A stretch of DNA of 64,000 nt from positions 167,081 to 231,080 of the forward strand of contig NZ_SMAN01000002.1 in NCBI RefSeq assembly GCF_004342905.1, read 5' to 3'. The position numbers and the translations under genes were made by a program. This DNA comes from Melghiribacillus thermohalophilus (GTDB lineage Bacteria; Bacillota; Bacilli; Bacillales; Alkalibacillaceae). The notes under the pieces are model-generated. The model had not been told where the DNA came from and searched no databases. It worked only from the letters and a program-made list of their open reading frames with translations. Below are positions 52,491 through 61,951 of this stretch, piece after piece. The first letter of the stretch is position 1; every line of letters starts with the position of its first letter.

Positions 52491-54161
52491 ATGAAGAGAC
52501 GGTTCGGTTTAAAAATGGTATTGTTGTTCGGTTTAATGCTGATTGCGGCAGGTTGTAACTTTAGTGGTTCCGAAGATACGGGCACCCAGGATTCAGGCTC
52601 TGATCAGTCAGACCAATCCTCTTCAGATGATGCAGACAACAATCAAAACGAAAGTGTGATCAATCTTACAGCAAATGCGGATATTCCTACACTGGATTCT
52701 GCACTGGCACACGATTCAATTGGATTTACCGTTTTAAATAACATTATGGAAGGGTTATACCGAAGCGATGAAAATCACCAGCCTCAACTGGCGCTTGCGG
52801 AGGATCATCAAGTCAGTGACGATGGACTCGTACATACGTTTATATTAAGGGATGCCGTCTGGAGCAATGGAGATCCGGTCACTGCAGAAGATTTTGAATA
52901 CGCGTGGAAACGGGTATTTGAAAAAGCCGGAAGCTATAATGTGATGTTTGAAACAGTGGGGGTTAAAAACGCTTCGGCTATTTTAGCGGGAGAAAAAACC
53001 CCTGATGAATTGGGCGTTGAAAGTCTGGATGAAAAAACACTGCAGGTCACGCTGGAGCATCCCAGCCCCTTGTTTAAACAACTGTTGACCTTCCCGACCT
53101 TCTTCCCGGTCAATCAGTCCTACGTCGAGGAAATGGGTGAGGATTATGCGCTGGAAGCAGACAATCTAGTCTTTAACGGACCTTTTGTGCTGGCAGACTG
53201 GAAGCATGATCAGGGATGGACTTATAAAAAGAATCCGGATTACTGGGATCAAGAGTCGGTTCAAATGGATCAAATCAATGTCGAAGTGGTCAAAGAAACC
53301 TCAACTGCTGTGAACCTGTATGAGACGGAGGCAGTAGATCGTATTTTGCTGAGCTCAGCATACGTGGAGAATTACAAGGACTCAGAGGATTTTATCAGTG
53401 AATTGCGTCCAGGCATTGTCTTTATGCGATTCAGTCATAAAGATGAATTTGCTAACCCGAATATTCGCCGGGCCATCAGTCTGGCCATTGATAAGAAAGG
53501 ATTAACCAGTGTGATTCTGGCAGATGGCTCGAGACCATTAAACGGATTGGTTCCATATGAATTCTCCTATTCTCCTGATGGCCAGGACTTCCGGGAACTA
53601 AATGGGGAATTTAATGTTCACGATGTAGACCAGGCTCAGGAATTCTGGCAAAAAGGCCTTGATGAGCTGGGAATTGACGGTTTTGACATGGAACTGACCG
53701 CAGCAGACAATGACTACCATGTAAAGACGGCGGAGTATATTAAAGATCAGCTGGAAAAAAATCTGCCGGGCATTGGCGTAGACATTAAACTGGTCCCGTT
53801 CAGCAACCGTCTTGAGCTAGAAAAGGCGATTGAATATGACATGGTGATCAGTACCTGGGGTCCTGATTATAATGACCCGATGACCTACGTTGACATGTGG
53901 GTGACAGACGGTCCGGCTAACCGCATGGAGTATTCCAATCCTGCGTTTGATGAAATGGTCAAACAGGCTTACGCCGAAACCGATGCAGCTGCACGATATG
54001 AGTTAATGTTAGAGGCGGAACGGGTATTGCTGGAAGAGGACTTTGCCATTGTACCTCTTTATCAAAATGCCGACGCAATCTTGATGCGTCCTCATATCAA
54101 AGGAATGATTCGTCATCCAAGTGCACCGGAATTTGATTATAAACACGCTTATATTGAATAA
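52491..54161 (+). CDS. Oligopeptide ABC transporter substrate-binding lipoprotein (OppA type)
   Basis: 556 residues. Lipobox LIAAGC places the lipid Cys at residue 22, then a Ser/Asp/Gln-rich linker to about 55. The family 5 solute-binding fold is clear: IPTLDSALAHDSIGFTVLNNIMEGLYR, WSNGDPVTAEDFEYAWKR, FNGPFVLADW and RRAISLAIDKKGL. GGGGG precedes the ATG. It captures peptides for the OppBCD importer encoded next. The C26 and M19 hydrolases upstream make gamma-glutamyl or D-amino-acid peptides plausible ligands. Confidence 0.93.
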   Translation: MKRRFGLKMVLLFGLMLIAAGCNFSGSEDTGTQDSGSDQSDQSSSDDADNNQNESVINLTANADIPTLDSALAHDSIGFTVLNNIMEGLYRSDENHQPQLALAEDHQVSDDGLVHTFILRDAVWSNGDPVTAEDFEYAWKRVFEKAGSYNVMFETVGVKNASAILAGEKTPDELGVESLDEKTLQVTLEHPSPLFKQLLTFPTFFPVNQSYVEEMGEDYALEADNLVFNGPFVLADWKHDQGWTYKKNPDYWDQESVQMDQINVEVVKETSTAVNLYETEAVDRILLSSAYVENYKDSEDFISELRPGIVFMRFSHKDEFANPNIRRAISLAIDKKGLTSVILADGSRPLNGLVPYEFSYSPDGQDFRELNGEFNVHDVDQAQEFWQKGLDELGIDGFDMELTAADNDYHVKTAEYIKDQLEKNLPGIGVDIKLVPFSNRLELEKAIEYDMVISTWGPDYNDPMTYVDMWVTDGPANRMEYSNPAFDEMVKQAYAETDAAARYELMLEAERVLLEEDFAIVPLYQNADAILMRPHIKGMIRHPSAPEFDYKHAYIE

Positions 54162-54171
54162 AAAGGGTTAA

Positions 54172-54208
54172 AAAGCAGGGTGTGCGTATATGGTACACCC
54201 TGTTTTTG
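54172..54208 (+). terminator. Intra-operon terminator after the oppA-type gene
   Basis: Stem AGCAGGGTGT / ACACCCTGTT with an 11-base loop and a T run. It would make the binding protein more abundant than the membrane subunits. Confidence 0.8.
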
Positions 54209-54260
54209 TCCAGAGAATAAACGGTTTTTGACTTCTCTCTTGACAAGGTGAGGTGAAAAT

Positions 54261-55199
54261 ATGGCCCGATATATTTTCCAGCGGATTGGTTATATGGCAG
54301 TGACCCTTTTGATTATCATAACGATTACATTTTTCCTCATGCAACTATTGCCTGGAACCCCTTTTAACAATCCGGAAAAACTCACCGATCAGCAACTGGA
54401 ACTGTTAAATGAAAAATATGGTCTCGATCGTCCGCTGATTTTTCAATACTTTACCTATGTGGGGAACCTGTTAAAAGGAGACCTGGGGACTTCGTTTCAA
54501 TTTTCGGGAAGATCGGTTACAGAAATCATTTTCGAACGAATTGGACCATCTGCTCTGATCGGTGGACAGGCCGTCTTCTTTGGCGCTATTGTCGGCTTTT
54601 TCCTGGGGATTATTTCTGCATTGAGGCATAATACGATTTTTGATTATGGTTCTGTCACGATCGCTGTTCTGGGGATGTCCATCCCATCGTTTGTGTTCGG
54701 AGCATTACTCCAGTACTACATCGGGGTGAAATGGGGTATCCTTCCAGCCGCGCTCTGGAAAAGTTATGAATACTCCATTTTGCCTTCGATTGCCCTGTCT
54801 GTGATGGTCATTGCGACAGTCGCCCGGTTTATCCGCTCGGAAATGCTGGAAGTGCTCGGACAGGATTATGTCGTCACAGCCCGGGCGAAAGGGATCTCTG
54901 AATTTGTCGTCATTACGTTTCATGTGGTCCGCAACGCCCTGATCCCGGTCATTACCGTACTGGGGCCACTGGCGGTCAGCATTATGACGGGAACGCTTGT
55001 CATTGAAAAAATCTTTGCGGTCCCCGGCCTGGGTGAACAGTTTACCCTGTCCATACTGGTGAACGATTACAGCGTCATCCTGGGGATTACCCTTTTTTAC
55101 AGTGCCTTATTTATTCTAATTGTCTTTGTAGTCGATATTCTATACGGCATTATTGATCCGCGCATTAGTCTGGGGGGAGGAAAAAGAGATGCGGCATAA
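54261..55199 (+). CDS. Oligopeptide ABC permease (OppB/DppB type)
   Basis: 312 residues with six helices. Typical starts ARYIFQRIGYMAVTLLIIITITFFLMQLLPGTPF, and the EAA-like loop VTARAKGISEFVVITFHVVRNALIPVITVLG near residue 210. The C-terminal VDILYGIIDPRI is family-typical. AGGTGAGG precedes the ATG. Its end overlaps the oppC start by 11 bases. Confidence 0.93.
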   Translation: MARYIFQRIGYMAVTLLIIITITFFLMQLLPGTPFNNPEKLTDQQLELLNEKYGLDRPLIFQYFTYVGNLLKGDLGTSFQFSGRSVTEIIFERIGPSALIGGQAVFFGAIVGFFLGIISALRHNTIFDYGSVTIAVLGMSIPSFVFGALLQYYIGVKWGILPAALWKSYEYSILPSIALSVMVIATVARFIRSEMLEVLGQDYVVTARAKGISEFVVITFHVVRNALIPVITVLGPLAVSIMTGTLVIEKIFAVPGLGEQFTLSILVNDYSVILGITLFYSALFILIVFVVDILYGIIDPRISLGGGKRDAA

Positions 55200-56196
55200 T
55201 CCTTCTGAAATTACAGATGATCTGTTTGTTCCATCTCCTATGGAAGAAAGCAAGAAAGAAGAAATTACTTCTCCTCCTGAATCTTTCTGGAAGGAAGCCT
55301 GGAATCGCCTGCTGAAAAACAAAGGGGCCTTCTTCAGCTTAATCATGATTCTGATCATAACGTTATTAGCCATATTCGGGCCCATGCTTAACCCCTATGA
55401 ATACGATGAACAGAATTTGGACCGCTCCAATCTCCCACCGCTCATTCCTGGGCTGGAATGGCTTGGATTCAATGGAGAAGATACGAACGGAGTCAATGTT
55501 TACGAACAGAGGGAAATATCTGATCCTGCATGGTTTGGAACGGATGAATTTGGACGGGATTTGTGGACAAGGGTCTGGAAAGGCACACAAATTTCGTTGT
55601 TTATCGGCCTGATGGCAGCCCTTTTGGATTTGCTGATCGGTGTCATTTATGGAGGGGTTTCTGCCTATTACGGGGGTAGAGTAGATGATGTCATGCAACG
55701 GATCATTGAAATTTTAATTGGAATACCCAACCTGATTTTGATTATTTTATTTATTCTCATCCTTGAGCCCGGAATTACATCCATTATTTTGGCCATGATT
55801 ATTACCGGCTGGGTTAACATGGCCCGGATTGTCCGGGGTCAGGTCTTACAGCTCAAAGGCCAGGAATTTATACTGGCATCCAGAACACTGGGGGCTTCCC
55901 ACCGCCGCTTAATCGGAAGGCATCTGTTGCCGAACGTGCTTGGTCCAGTAATCGTTACAGTGATGTTTACGATTCCAACAGCGATTTTCTTTGAAGCCTT
56001 TTTAAGTTTTATCGGACTGGGCTTGCAGCCTCCCCTTGCTTCACTGGGAACGCTTATCGAAAGTGGCTATCAGGAGATGAGATTTTTCCCGTATAAATTG
56101 ATTTTTCCGGCCATCGTCATCAGCCTGATTATGATCTGTTTCAATGTACTTGGTGATGGGCTGCGGGATGCTTTTGACCCCAAAATGAGAAAGTAG
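55189..56196 (+). CDS. Oligopeptide ABC permease (OppC/DppC type)
   Basis: 335 residues. A cytoplasmic N-terminus with SFWKEAWNRLLKNKGAFFSLIMILIITLLAIFGP, the external segment WFGTDEFGRDLWTRVWKGTQISL, and the EAA loop FILASRTLGASHRRLIGRHLLPNV near residue 230. ATG 55189 lies in the oppB end and has GGGGGGAGG before it; the longer frame from 55153 is not needed. Forms the channel with OppB. Confidence 0.92.
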   Translation: MRHNPSEITDDLFVPSPMEESKKEEITSPPESFWKEAWNRLLKNKGAFFSLIMILIITLLAIFGPMLNPYEYDEQNLDRSNLPPLIPGLEWLGFNGEDTNGVNVYEQREISDPAWFGTDEFGRDLWTRVWKGTQISLFIGLMAALLDLLIGVIYGGVSAYYGGRVDDVMQRIIEILIGIPNLILIILFILILEPGITSIILAMIITGWVNMARIVRGQVLQLKGQEFILASRTLGASHRRLIGRHLLPNVLGPVIVTVMFTIPTAIFFEAFLSFIGLGLQPPLASLGTLIESGYQEMRFFPYKLIFPAIVISLIMICFNVLGDGLRDAFDPKMRK

Positions 56197-56209
56197 GAGG
56201 AAAGCCGTT

Positions 56210-57256
56210 ATGGGAGAAACAATTTTATCAGTCAAAGACTTGCATGTATCCTTCCAGACCTATAATGGAATCGTCAAAGCAGTTCGGGGTGTAAGTTTTG
56301 ACTTAAAGGAAGGGGAAACACTGGCGATTGTAGGTGAATCGGGATCGGGAAAATCGGTTACAGCAAAAGCCGTCATGCAACTGTTGCCAAAGGAGACTAC
56401 TCGTGTAGAAAAGGGGTCCATTTTATATCAGGATGAGGATCTATTGACGTTTCATCGTAAAGAAATGCAGAAGGTGCGAGGACGGGAAATATCAATGGTT
56501 TTTCAGGATCCAATGACCTCGTTAAATCCTACGATGAAAATTGGCAAACAGATCATGGAGGGATTGAGGAAACATCATCAATTAAGCAAAAAGGAAGCGT
56601 ATGACAGAGCGAAGGAACTATTGGAACTGGTGGGCATTTCGAATGCGGACGCAAGAATGAAAGCTTATCCCCATCAATTTTCCGGGGGTATGCGGCAGCG
56701 GGTAGTCATCGCCATGGCCCTTGCCTGTCATCCCCGAGTTTTAATTGCAGATGAGCCGACAACCGCTCTTGATGTCACCATTCAGGCGCAGATACTGGAT
56801 TTGATGAAAGAAATACAGGAGAAAACAAACACTTCCATCATCATCATCACTCATGATTTAGGAGTGGTTGCAAACATGGCCGATCGGGTTGCGGTGATGT
56901 ATGCAGGTGAAATCGTGGAAACAGGCACGCTGGAAGAAATGTTTTACGAACCCAGACACCCATATACCTGGGGTCTGCTGCAGTCAATGCCCCAATTGCA
57001 TCAAAATCGAGATATCCCGCTCATGCCGATACCTGGTTCACCCCCCGATGTCTCAAGTCTGCATGATGGATGTCCTTTTGCCCCGAGATGTCCTTATGTC
57101 ATGAGCGTATGTCACAGTCATTTGCCGGATTACACGCAAATTTCAGAGACCCATACGGTGACATGCTGGCTTGAGGATCATCGGGCACCAGAGGTTGAAC
57201 GGCCTTATCGTCCCGACAGCGGATATCGAGGAAAATCTACAACAGTGGGAGGTTAA
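56210..57256 (+). CDS. Oligopeptide ABC ATP-binding protein (OppD/DppD type)
   Basis: 348 residues. Walker A GESGSGKSVTAKAVM near residue 40, FQDPMTSLNPTMKIGKQI, signature FSGGMRQRVVIAMAL near 155, Walker B LIADEPTTALDVT, and the C-terminal oligopeptide-transporter segment with Cys residues (CPFAPRCPYVMSVC) that may bind an iron-sulfur cluster in some relatives. AGGAGG precedes the ATG. No oppF follows, so either OppD works as a homodimer or OppF is encoded elsewhere. Confidence 0.93.
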   Translation: MGETILSVKDLHVSFQTYNGIVKAVRGVSFDLKEGETLAIVGESGSGKSVTAKAVMQLLPKETTRVEKGSILYQDEDLLTFHRKEMQKVRGREISMVFQDPMTSLNPTMKIGKQIMEGLRKHHQLSKKEAYDRAKELLELVGISNADARMKAYPHQFSGGMRQRVVIAMALACHPRVLIADEPTTALDVTIQAQILDLMKEIQEKTNTSIIIITHDLGVVANMADRVAVMYAGEIVETGTLEEMFYEPRHPYTWGLLQSMPQLHQNRDIPLMPIPGSPPDVSSLHDGCPFAPRCPYVMSVCHSHLPDYTQISETHTVTCWLEDHRAPEVERPYRPDSGYRGKSTTVGG

Positions 57257-57312
57257 CGTGGATATTTCGAATTCAACTGATATAACTATGACAGAAAGGG
57301 GCTGGTTATGTC

Positions 57313-57942
57313 ATGTTATCCGATACAACCGTAAAAATACCCGGTGTTCCCCACATCAGACAATTTCCAGAGCTGGCCAGAGGTTGTGAAGTGACCAGCC
57401 TGGCCATGTTGTTAAACTATGCAGGGGTTACAGTAAATAAAATGGAACTTGCGGAAACCATTACAAAGGTACCTTTTCAGAAAAATGGTCTGTACGGAAA
57501 CCCCAATGAAGGGTTTGTAGGGGATATTTATACATATGACCGTCCCGGCTACGGCGTGTACCATAAACCGATTGCGGAATTGTTCAGGCAGTACCTCGGG
57601 GAACGGGTTCTGGATCTGACCGGGGAGGAAATCGCGGCGATTTATGACATGGTTGAGGCAGGCAAGCCTGTTCTTGTGGTGACCAATTCCTGGTTTCGAA
57701 AGCTCCATGACTGCCATTTTACTTACTGGGAAACAAAACAGGGGAAGGTAAAAATCACTTACAGGGATCACTGTGTGGTTGTAACAGGATACAGTCCCAG
57801 TCATGTCTATATCCATGATCCGCTGTATCCTGTTCCTTATCGGAAAGTAATGCGCAAACCATTTGAAGAGGCCTGGTATCAAATGGGAAGGCAGGCGATC
57901 AGTTACGTGGATAACGTGGAGGAAAAAAAGGTGTTTGTGTAA
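57313..57942 (+). CDS. C39-like (YvpB-type) papain-fold peptidase
   Basis: 209 residues. Catalytic Cys in LARGCEVTSLAMLLNYAG near residue 25, His in RDHCVVVTGYSPSHVYIHDPL near 155 with Asp in the same stretch, and a central GFVGDIYTYDRPGYGVYHKPI. This is the C39_2/BtrH-like family of predicted cysteine peptidases. There is no signal peptide, so it is probably cytoplasmic. GAAAGGGG precedes the ATG. It follows OppD by about 55 bases and may finish hydrolysis of imported peptides. Confidence 0.8.
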   Translation: MLSDTTVKIPGVPHIRQFPELARGCEVTSLAMLLNYAGVTVNKMELAETITKVPFQKNGLYGNPNEGFVGDIYTYDRPGYGVYHKPIAELFRQYLGERVLDLTGEEIAAIYDMVEAGKPVLVVTNSWFRKLHDCHFTYWETKQGKVKITYRDHCVVVTGYSPSHVYIHDPLYPVPYRKVMRKPFEEAWYQMGRQAISYVDNVEEKKVFV

Positions 57943-58057
57943 GGATGATCACAGGAACTTCTGAAAGGGAATAATAGAAGAACACCCATTTTTCATCATG
58001 ATTTATAAGGGTTAAAACGATTGACCCGAAAGATCTATATTCTTTTGGAATCCCTTG

Positions 58058-58086
58058 TTGACATCCAGACATATACCTTTTATAAT
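58058..58086 (+). promoter_or_regulatory. Consensus promoter of the ribose operon
   Basis: TTGACA (58058-58063), 17-base spacer, TATAAT (58081-58086). The operator TCTGTAACAGGTTACAGA begins two bases after the -10 box. Confidence 0.9.
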
Positions 58087-58087
58087 T

Positions 58088-58105
58088 TCTGTAACAGGTT
58101 ACAGA
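58088..58105. promoter_or_regulatory. RbsR-type operator O1
   Basis: TCTGTAACAGGTTACAGA is a perfect palindrome (arms of eight around AG) over the transcription start of rbsR. It differs from the cre consensus at the central C, so the operon repressor RbsR is the better candidate. Confidence 0.8.
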
Positions 58106-58131
58106 ATGTCTTTATATTTTTTTGCCTGAAA

Positions 58132-58145
58132 TGAAACCGGTTACA
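58132..58145. promoter_or_regulatory. LacI-family operator O2 / cre site in the rbs leader
   Basis: TGAAACCGGTTACA fits cre (TGWAANCGNTNWCA) fully and also resembles O1. Its centre is 42 bp, four turns, downstream of O1. It could bind CcpA, RbsR or both. Confidence 0.75.
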
Positions 58146-58168
58146 TACTGATGTGAGGAGTACTGCAC

Positions 58169-59152
58169 ATGACGACGATTCGCGATGTGGCGAAAAAAGC
58201 AAATGTTTCTGTTGCCACGGTTTCCAGGGTATTAAATGAGAATGGATATGTGAACGAAGACACAAGAAAACGGGTTCAGGAAGTCATTCAGGAATTAAAC
58301 TATAAACCGAATGCGGTAGCCCGGAGTCTGTTTAAAAAAGAATCCAAGACGATTGGATTTATTGTTCCAGATATCACTAACCCTTTTTTCCCCGCACTGG
58401 TACGGTCAGTAGAGGATTATATCAATCAAAAGGGGTTTACCATTATTCTCAGCAATTCAGATGAAAATCCAGAAAAAGAAAAACATTATCTGGACATTAT
58501 GAAACAAAAATACGTGGATGGTGTGATCATGGTCACGAATACCCTTGATCATGAGCAGATTTCCACTTATTCTATGCCAATTGTTTTGCTGGATCGCCCG
58601 ATTCATGCCGATGTACCATCCGTTTTTGTCGATAATCGCCTGGGGGGGAGACTGGCGACAGAACACCTGTTAAAACAGGGGTGTCAGCGTATTGCTCATA
58701 TAAAAGGTCCAGAAAAAGTAATCAATGCTGACGATCGATATCAGGGGTATTTGGACGTGGTGGGGAAGCTTCCGTGGTTTTCGAAACAATATATCGTTTC
58801 CGGAAATTATGATAAAAATACCGCCATGGAAGTGACAAAAAAACTTTTGCAAAATCATCCTGAAATTGATGGGATTTTTGCCGGGAATGATATGATGGCA
58901 CTCGGTGTCCTAAAGGCGGCTGAACAGCTGGGGATCAAAGTGCCTGAACAGCTTGCCATAATAGGTTTTGACGACATCGATTTAACAGAAATGACTTCAC
59001 CTGAATTATCATCTGTTGCCCAGCCAGTTTATGAAGTAGGAAAAAAAGCAGCGGAAATGCTGATACATCTAATAGAAGGAAAGAATCTCGAAAAAAAACA
59101 ATATATTTTTGATGTAGAGTTAATGGAACGGAAATCATCGAAACGGTTATAG
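58169..59152 (+). CDS. rbsR: Ribose operon repressor (LacI family)
   Basis: 327 residues. The HTH and hinge TTIRDVAKKANVSVATVSRVLNENGYVNEDTRKRV open the protein and KPNAVARSLFKKESKTIGFIVPDITNPFF starts the periplasmic-binding-like sensor domain. VFVDNRLGGRLATEHLLKQG and FAGNDMMALGVLKAAEQLGI are standard. TGAGGAG precedes the ATG. Expected to repress rbsRKDACB without ribose, acting at O1 and possibly at the sites in the leader and in rbsK. Confidence 0.93.
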   Translation: MTTIRDVAKKANVSVATVSRVLNENGYVNEDTRKRVQEVIQELNYKPNAVARSLFKKESKTIGFIVPDITNPFFPALVRSVEDYINQKGFTIILSNSDENPEKEKHYLDIMKQKYVDGVIMVTNTLDHEQISTYSMPIVLLDRPIHADVPSVFVDNRLGGRLATEHLLKQGCQRIAHIKGPEKVINADDRYQGYLDVVGKLPWFSKQYIVSGNYDKNTAMEVTKKLLQNHPEIDGIFAGNDMMALGVLKAAEQLGIKVPEQLAIIGFDDIDLTEMTSPELSSVAQPVYEVGKKAAEMLIHLIEGKNLEKKQYIFDVELMERKSSKRL

Positions 59153-59164
59153 GAGGTTTTTTGG

Positions 59165-60067
59165 GTGAAGAAGCCAAAGATCACAGTCGTGGGAAGTATC
59201 AATATGGATCTGGTTGTGTCAACTTCCGCGTTTCCACATAAAGGAGAGACCATTATGGGGGATTCCTTTTCCACGATACCCGGAGGAAAGGGAGCCAACC
59301 AGGCTGTTGCGGCCGCCAGACTCGGGGCGGATGTCACATTAATCGGATGTGTCGGGGATGATACTTTTGGCAGGGAATTGATTCATCATTTACAGTCATG
59401 TGGTATAAATACGGCTAATGTGAAACCGGTTACAGATGGATCAACAGGTGTTGCCTCCATCACCATTGCAGAAAAAGATAACAGTATAATTGTGGTTCCT
59501 GGAGCGAATCATCGCCTGACACCAGACATGATTGAAGAGTATGAATCGGTGATTGCTGAGAGCGATACGGTTCTATTGCAGCTGGAAATCCCGGTTGAAT
59601 CGGTGGAAAAGACGGTGGAACTTTCTAAAAAACACGGGATTCGGGTGATTATGAATCCAGCACCGTTCCAAAACCTATCCTTAAAAACGCTGGAATTAGT
59701 GGACTATATTACCCCAAATGAACATGAACTAGCGAGTTTATTAACTTCAGAAGAGAAAAAGGAGTTTTTTGATCACCATAAAGATAAATGGATTGTGACG
59801 AAAGGAAAACAGGGTGTATCTTTCTATGAAGATGATGAGGAAAAGCTTGTTCCTGGTTTTCGTGTTGAGGTTAAAGACACTACCGGAGCTGGCGATACAT
59901 TCAACGGAGCCTTGGCGGTCGCTCTGTCAAAGGGGGAAAGTCTCTATGAAGCCTGTCGATATGGAAATGCCGCTGCTGCTTTATCTGTCACGAAATTCGG
60001 AGCACAGAGCGGTATGCCTGGCCATGAGGAAGTTGCTTCATTGTTGCAGAAAGGAGATTCAGCATGA
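59165..60067 (+). CDS. rbsK: Ribokinase
   Basis: PfkB-family kinase forming ribose-5-phosphate, 300 residues. [25 protein letters not shown] at residues 6-30, [18 protein letters not shown] near 40, and the anion hole/catalytic Asp in [17 protein letters not shown] near 239. The start is GTG 59165, 7 bases after AGGAGG. The ATGA overlap couples it to rbsD. An exact copy of the O2 operator lies inside it at 59421-59434. Confidence 0.95.
   Translation: MKKPKITVVGSINMDLVVSTSAFPHKGETIMGDSFSTIPGGKGANQAVAAARLGADVTLIGCVGDDTFGRELIHHLQSCGINTANVKPVTDGSTGVASITIAEKDNSIIVVPGANHRLTPDMIEEYESVIAESDTVLLQLEIPVESVEKTVELSKKHGIRVIMNPAPFQNLSLKTLELVDYITPNEHELASLLTSEEKKEFFDHHKDKWIVTKGKQGVSFYEDDEEKLVPGFRVEVKDTTGAGDTFNGALAVALSKGESLYEACRYGNAAAALSVTKFGAQSGMPGHEEVASLLQKGDSA
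59421..59434. promoter_or_regulatory. Intragenic operator-like site in rbsK
   Basis: TGAAACCGGTTACA is identical over 14 bases to O2 at 58132-58145, 1289 bp away, and codes for part of the ribokinase (VKPVT). A LacI-family repressor bound at both could loop the DNA; CcpA roadblocking is the alternative. Confidence 0.6.
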
Positions 60068-60456
60068 AAAAACAGGGGATCTTAAACAGTCATATATCAA
60101 AGGTGTTGTCTGAGCTTGGTCATACCGACACCATTGTTATTGCAGATTGCGGGTTGCCAATACCTCAAGGAGTTAAGCGGATTGACATTGCTCTTAAACC
60201 GGGGATGCCAGGGTTTTTAAATACATTAGAAACGGTTTTAGAAGATATGAAAATTGAAAAAGCAACCCTTGCCAGGGAAATACAGGTCCATAATCCATCG
60301 CTACATCAAGATATTCAATCGCTTATTGATCAGGAAACAGAGTATGTTCCCCACGAACAGTTTAAACAGTTAACCAGAGAGGCGAAAGCCATTATTCGAA
60401 CAGGTGAAGCAACCCCTTATGCCAATATTATTTTACATGCCGGGGTGATTTTTTAA
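60064..60456 (+). CDS. rbsD: D-ribose pyranase
   Basis: Converts pyranose and furanose forms of ribose for RbsK; 130 residues as usual. [47 protein letters not shown] at the N-terminus, and [19 protein letters not shown] at the C-terminus, contain the active-site His and Asp. ATG 60064 overlaps the rbsK stop, and the rbsA ATG follows the TAA directly. Confidence 0.95.
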   Translation: MKKQGILNSHISKVLSELGHTDTIVIADCGLPIPQGVKRIDIALKPGMPGFLNTLETVLEDMKIEKATLAREIQVHNPSLHQDIQSLIDQETEYVPHEQFKQLTREAKAIIRTGEATPYANIILHAGVIF

Positions 60457-61950
60457 ATGACTGTGCAGCCACTTGTTGAAATGAAGGGAATTTCTAAGTC
60501 CTTTAATGGAAACCAGGTGTTAAAAAAGGTCAATCTCGATGTGTATCCCGGGGAAGTTCTGGCCCTTGTAGGTGAAAATGGCGCAGGTAAATCTACGTTA
60601 ATGAAAATTCTAACAGGCATTTATTCCCGGGATGAAGGCGAAATCTTTGTAAAAGGAAAAGAAGTTTCGTTTAAAGATGCGAATGAATCCAAACAGTCCG
60701 GGGTTGCCATTATTCATCAAGAATTGAATATTATCCCACATCTGTCGGTTATGGAAAATATGTTTTTAGGAAGAGAACTAACATTTGGCAAAAGCGGTGT
60801 TTTGCAGACAAAAGGAATGCGGCAAAAAACGCTGGAATATCTGGAGCAATTGGGTGTTTCGATTGATCCCGATGAACAAGCTGGCAATCTTTCGGTAGGT
60901 CAGCAGCAAATGATTGAAATCGCAAAAGCTATCTCAACAAACGCAGAAATTATAATTATGGATGAGCCAACCGCCGCCTTAACCGAACGAGAAACACGAA
61001 TGCTTTTTGACATCATCCATCATTTGAAAAACCGGGGAGTTGGAATCGTTTACATTTCCCATCGGATGGAGGAAATATTTGAAATATGCAGCCGAATAAC
61101 TGTTCTGAGGGACGGAGAGTACATTGGTACAAGAAGAGTCGATGAGACGGATGTCGATGAGATTATTCGTATGATGGTAGGGCGCAAACTGGGAAATATG
61201 TTTCCAGAACGGAGACAGACACGAGGCAACGAACGATTAAAGGTCGAAAATTTATCCGGCGATCAGTTTGACCATATCCATTTTGAAGTGTATGAAGGTG
61301 AAATTTTGGGAATTGCAGGCTTAATGGGGGCAGGGCGTTCAGAAATCGTGGAGGCGTTGTTTGGTGCCCGTCCGAAGCATTCAGGGAATGTGTATATCGA
61401 TGGAAAGGAAGTCAAAATCAAATCCCCCTACGATGCGATCCAGGCCGGGATCGGTTTCGTAACAGAAGACCGAAAGCAAGAGGGACTGGTTTTGGGAATG
61501 TCTGTCAGAGAAAACTTCACATTAACGAACTTGCGGGATATTTCCAGCCATGCGATTGTATCGAGTAAAAAAGAAAAAAGCTTTGTTCAATCGATGATTG
61601 ATAAGTTTAAAGTGAAAACATCCAGTATGGAACAAGAGGTCAAATCCCTCAGCGGAGGAAATCAACAAAAAATCGTCATCGGAAAATGGCTTGGAATCAA
61701 TCCGAAAATCTTAATTCTCGACGAGCCTACCAGAGGTGTAGATGTAGGAGCCAAAAAAGAAATCTATCAAATTATGAATCAACTGACCGAACAGGGGGTA
61801 GCAATCATTATGATTTCATCTGAACTCCCTGAAGTTCTGGGCATGAGTGACCGCATTCTCGTCATTCATGAAGGAAAAGTCGCTTCTGTTTTCAATCGGA
61901 AAGAGGCTAATCAAGAAAAAATCATGCATGCTGCAACTGGAGGAATGTAA
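60457..61950 (+). CDS. rbsA: Ribose ABC importer ATP-binding protein
   Basis: Duplicated ATPase of 497 residues. Domain 1: Walker A GENGAGKSTLMKILTG near 38, signature LSVGQQQMIEIAKAI, Walker B IIMDEPTAALTERE. Domain 2 (from about 260) has a degenerate P-loop GLMGAGRSEIVEALFG but an intact LSGGNQQKIVIGKWL and LILDEPTRGVDVGA. This is the usual RbsA/MglA arrangement. It energises ribose import through RbsC. Confidence 0.95.
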   Translation: MTVQPLVEMKGISKSFNGNQVLKKVNLDVYPGEVLALVGENGAGKSTLMKILTGIYSRDEGEIFVKGKEVSFKDANESKQSGVAIIHQELNIIPHLSVMENMFLGRELTFGKSGVLQTKGMRQKTLEYLEQLGVSIDPDEQAGNLSVGQQQMIEIAKAISTNAEIIIMDEPTAALTERETRMLFDIIHHLKNRGVGIVYISHRMEEIFEICSRITVLRDGEYIGTRRVDETDVDEIIRMMVGRKLGNMFPERRQTRGNERLKVENLSGDQFDHIHFEVYEGEILGIAGLMGAGRSEIVEALFGARPKHSGNVYIDGKEVKIKSPYDAIQAGIGFVTEDRKQEGLVLGMSVRENFTLTNLRDISSHAIVSSKKEKSFVQSMIDKFKVKTSSMEQEVKSLSGGNQQKIVIGKWLGINPKILILDEPTRGVDVGAKKEIYQIMNQLTEQGVAIIMISSELPEVLGMSDRILVIHEGKVASVFNRKEANQEKIMHAATGGM

Positions 61951-61951
61951 T

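Noticed and set aside
61847..61951. N-terminal extension of RbsC inside rbsA
   Set aside because: ATG 61952 has a proper ribosome-binding site and begins the conserved sequence; the extension is out-of-frame rbsA DNA.
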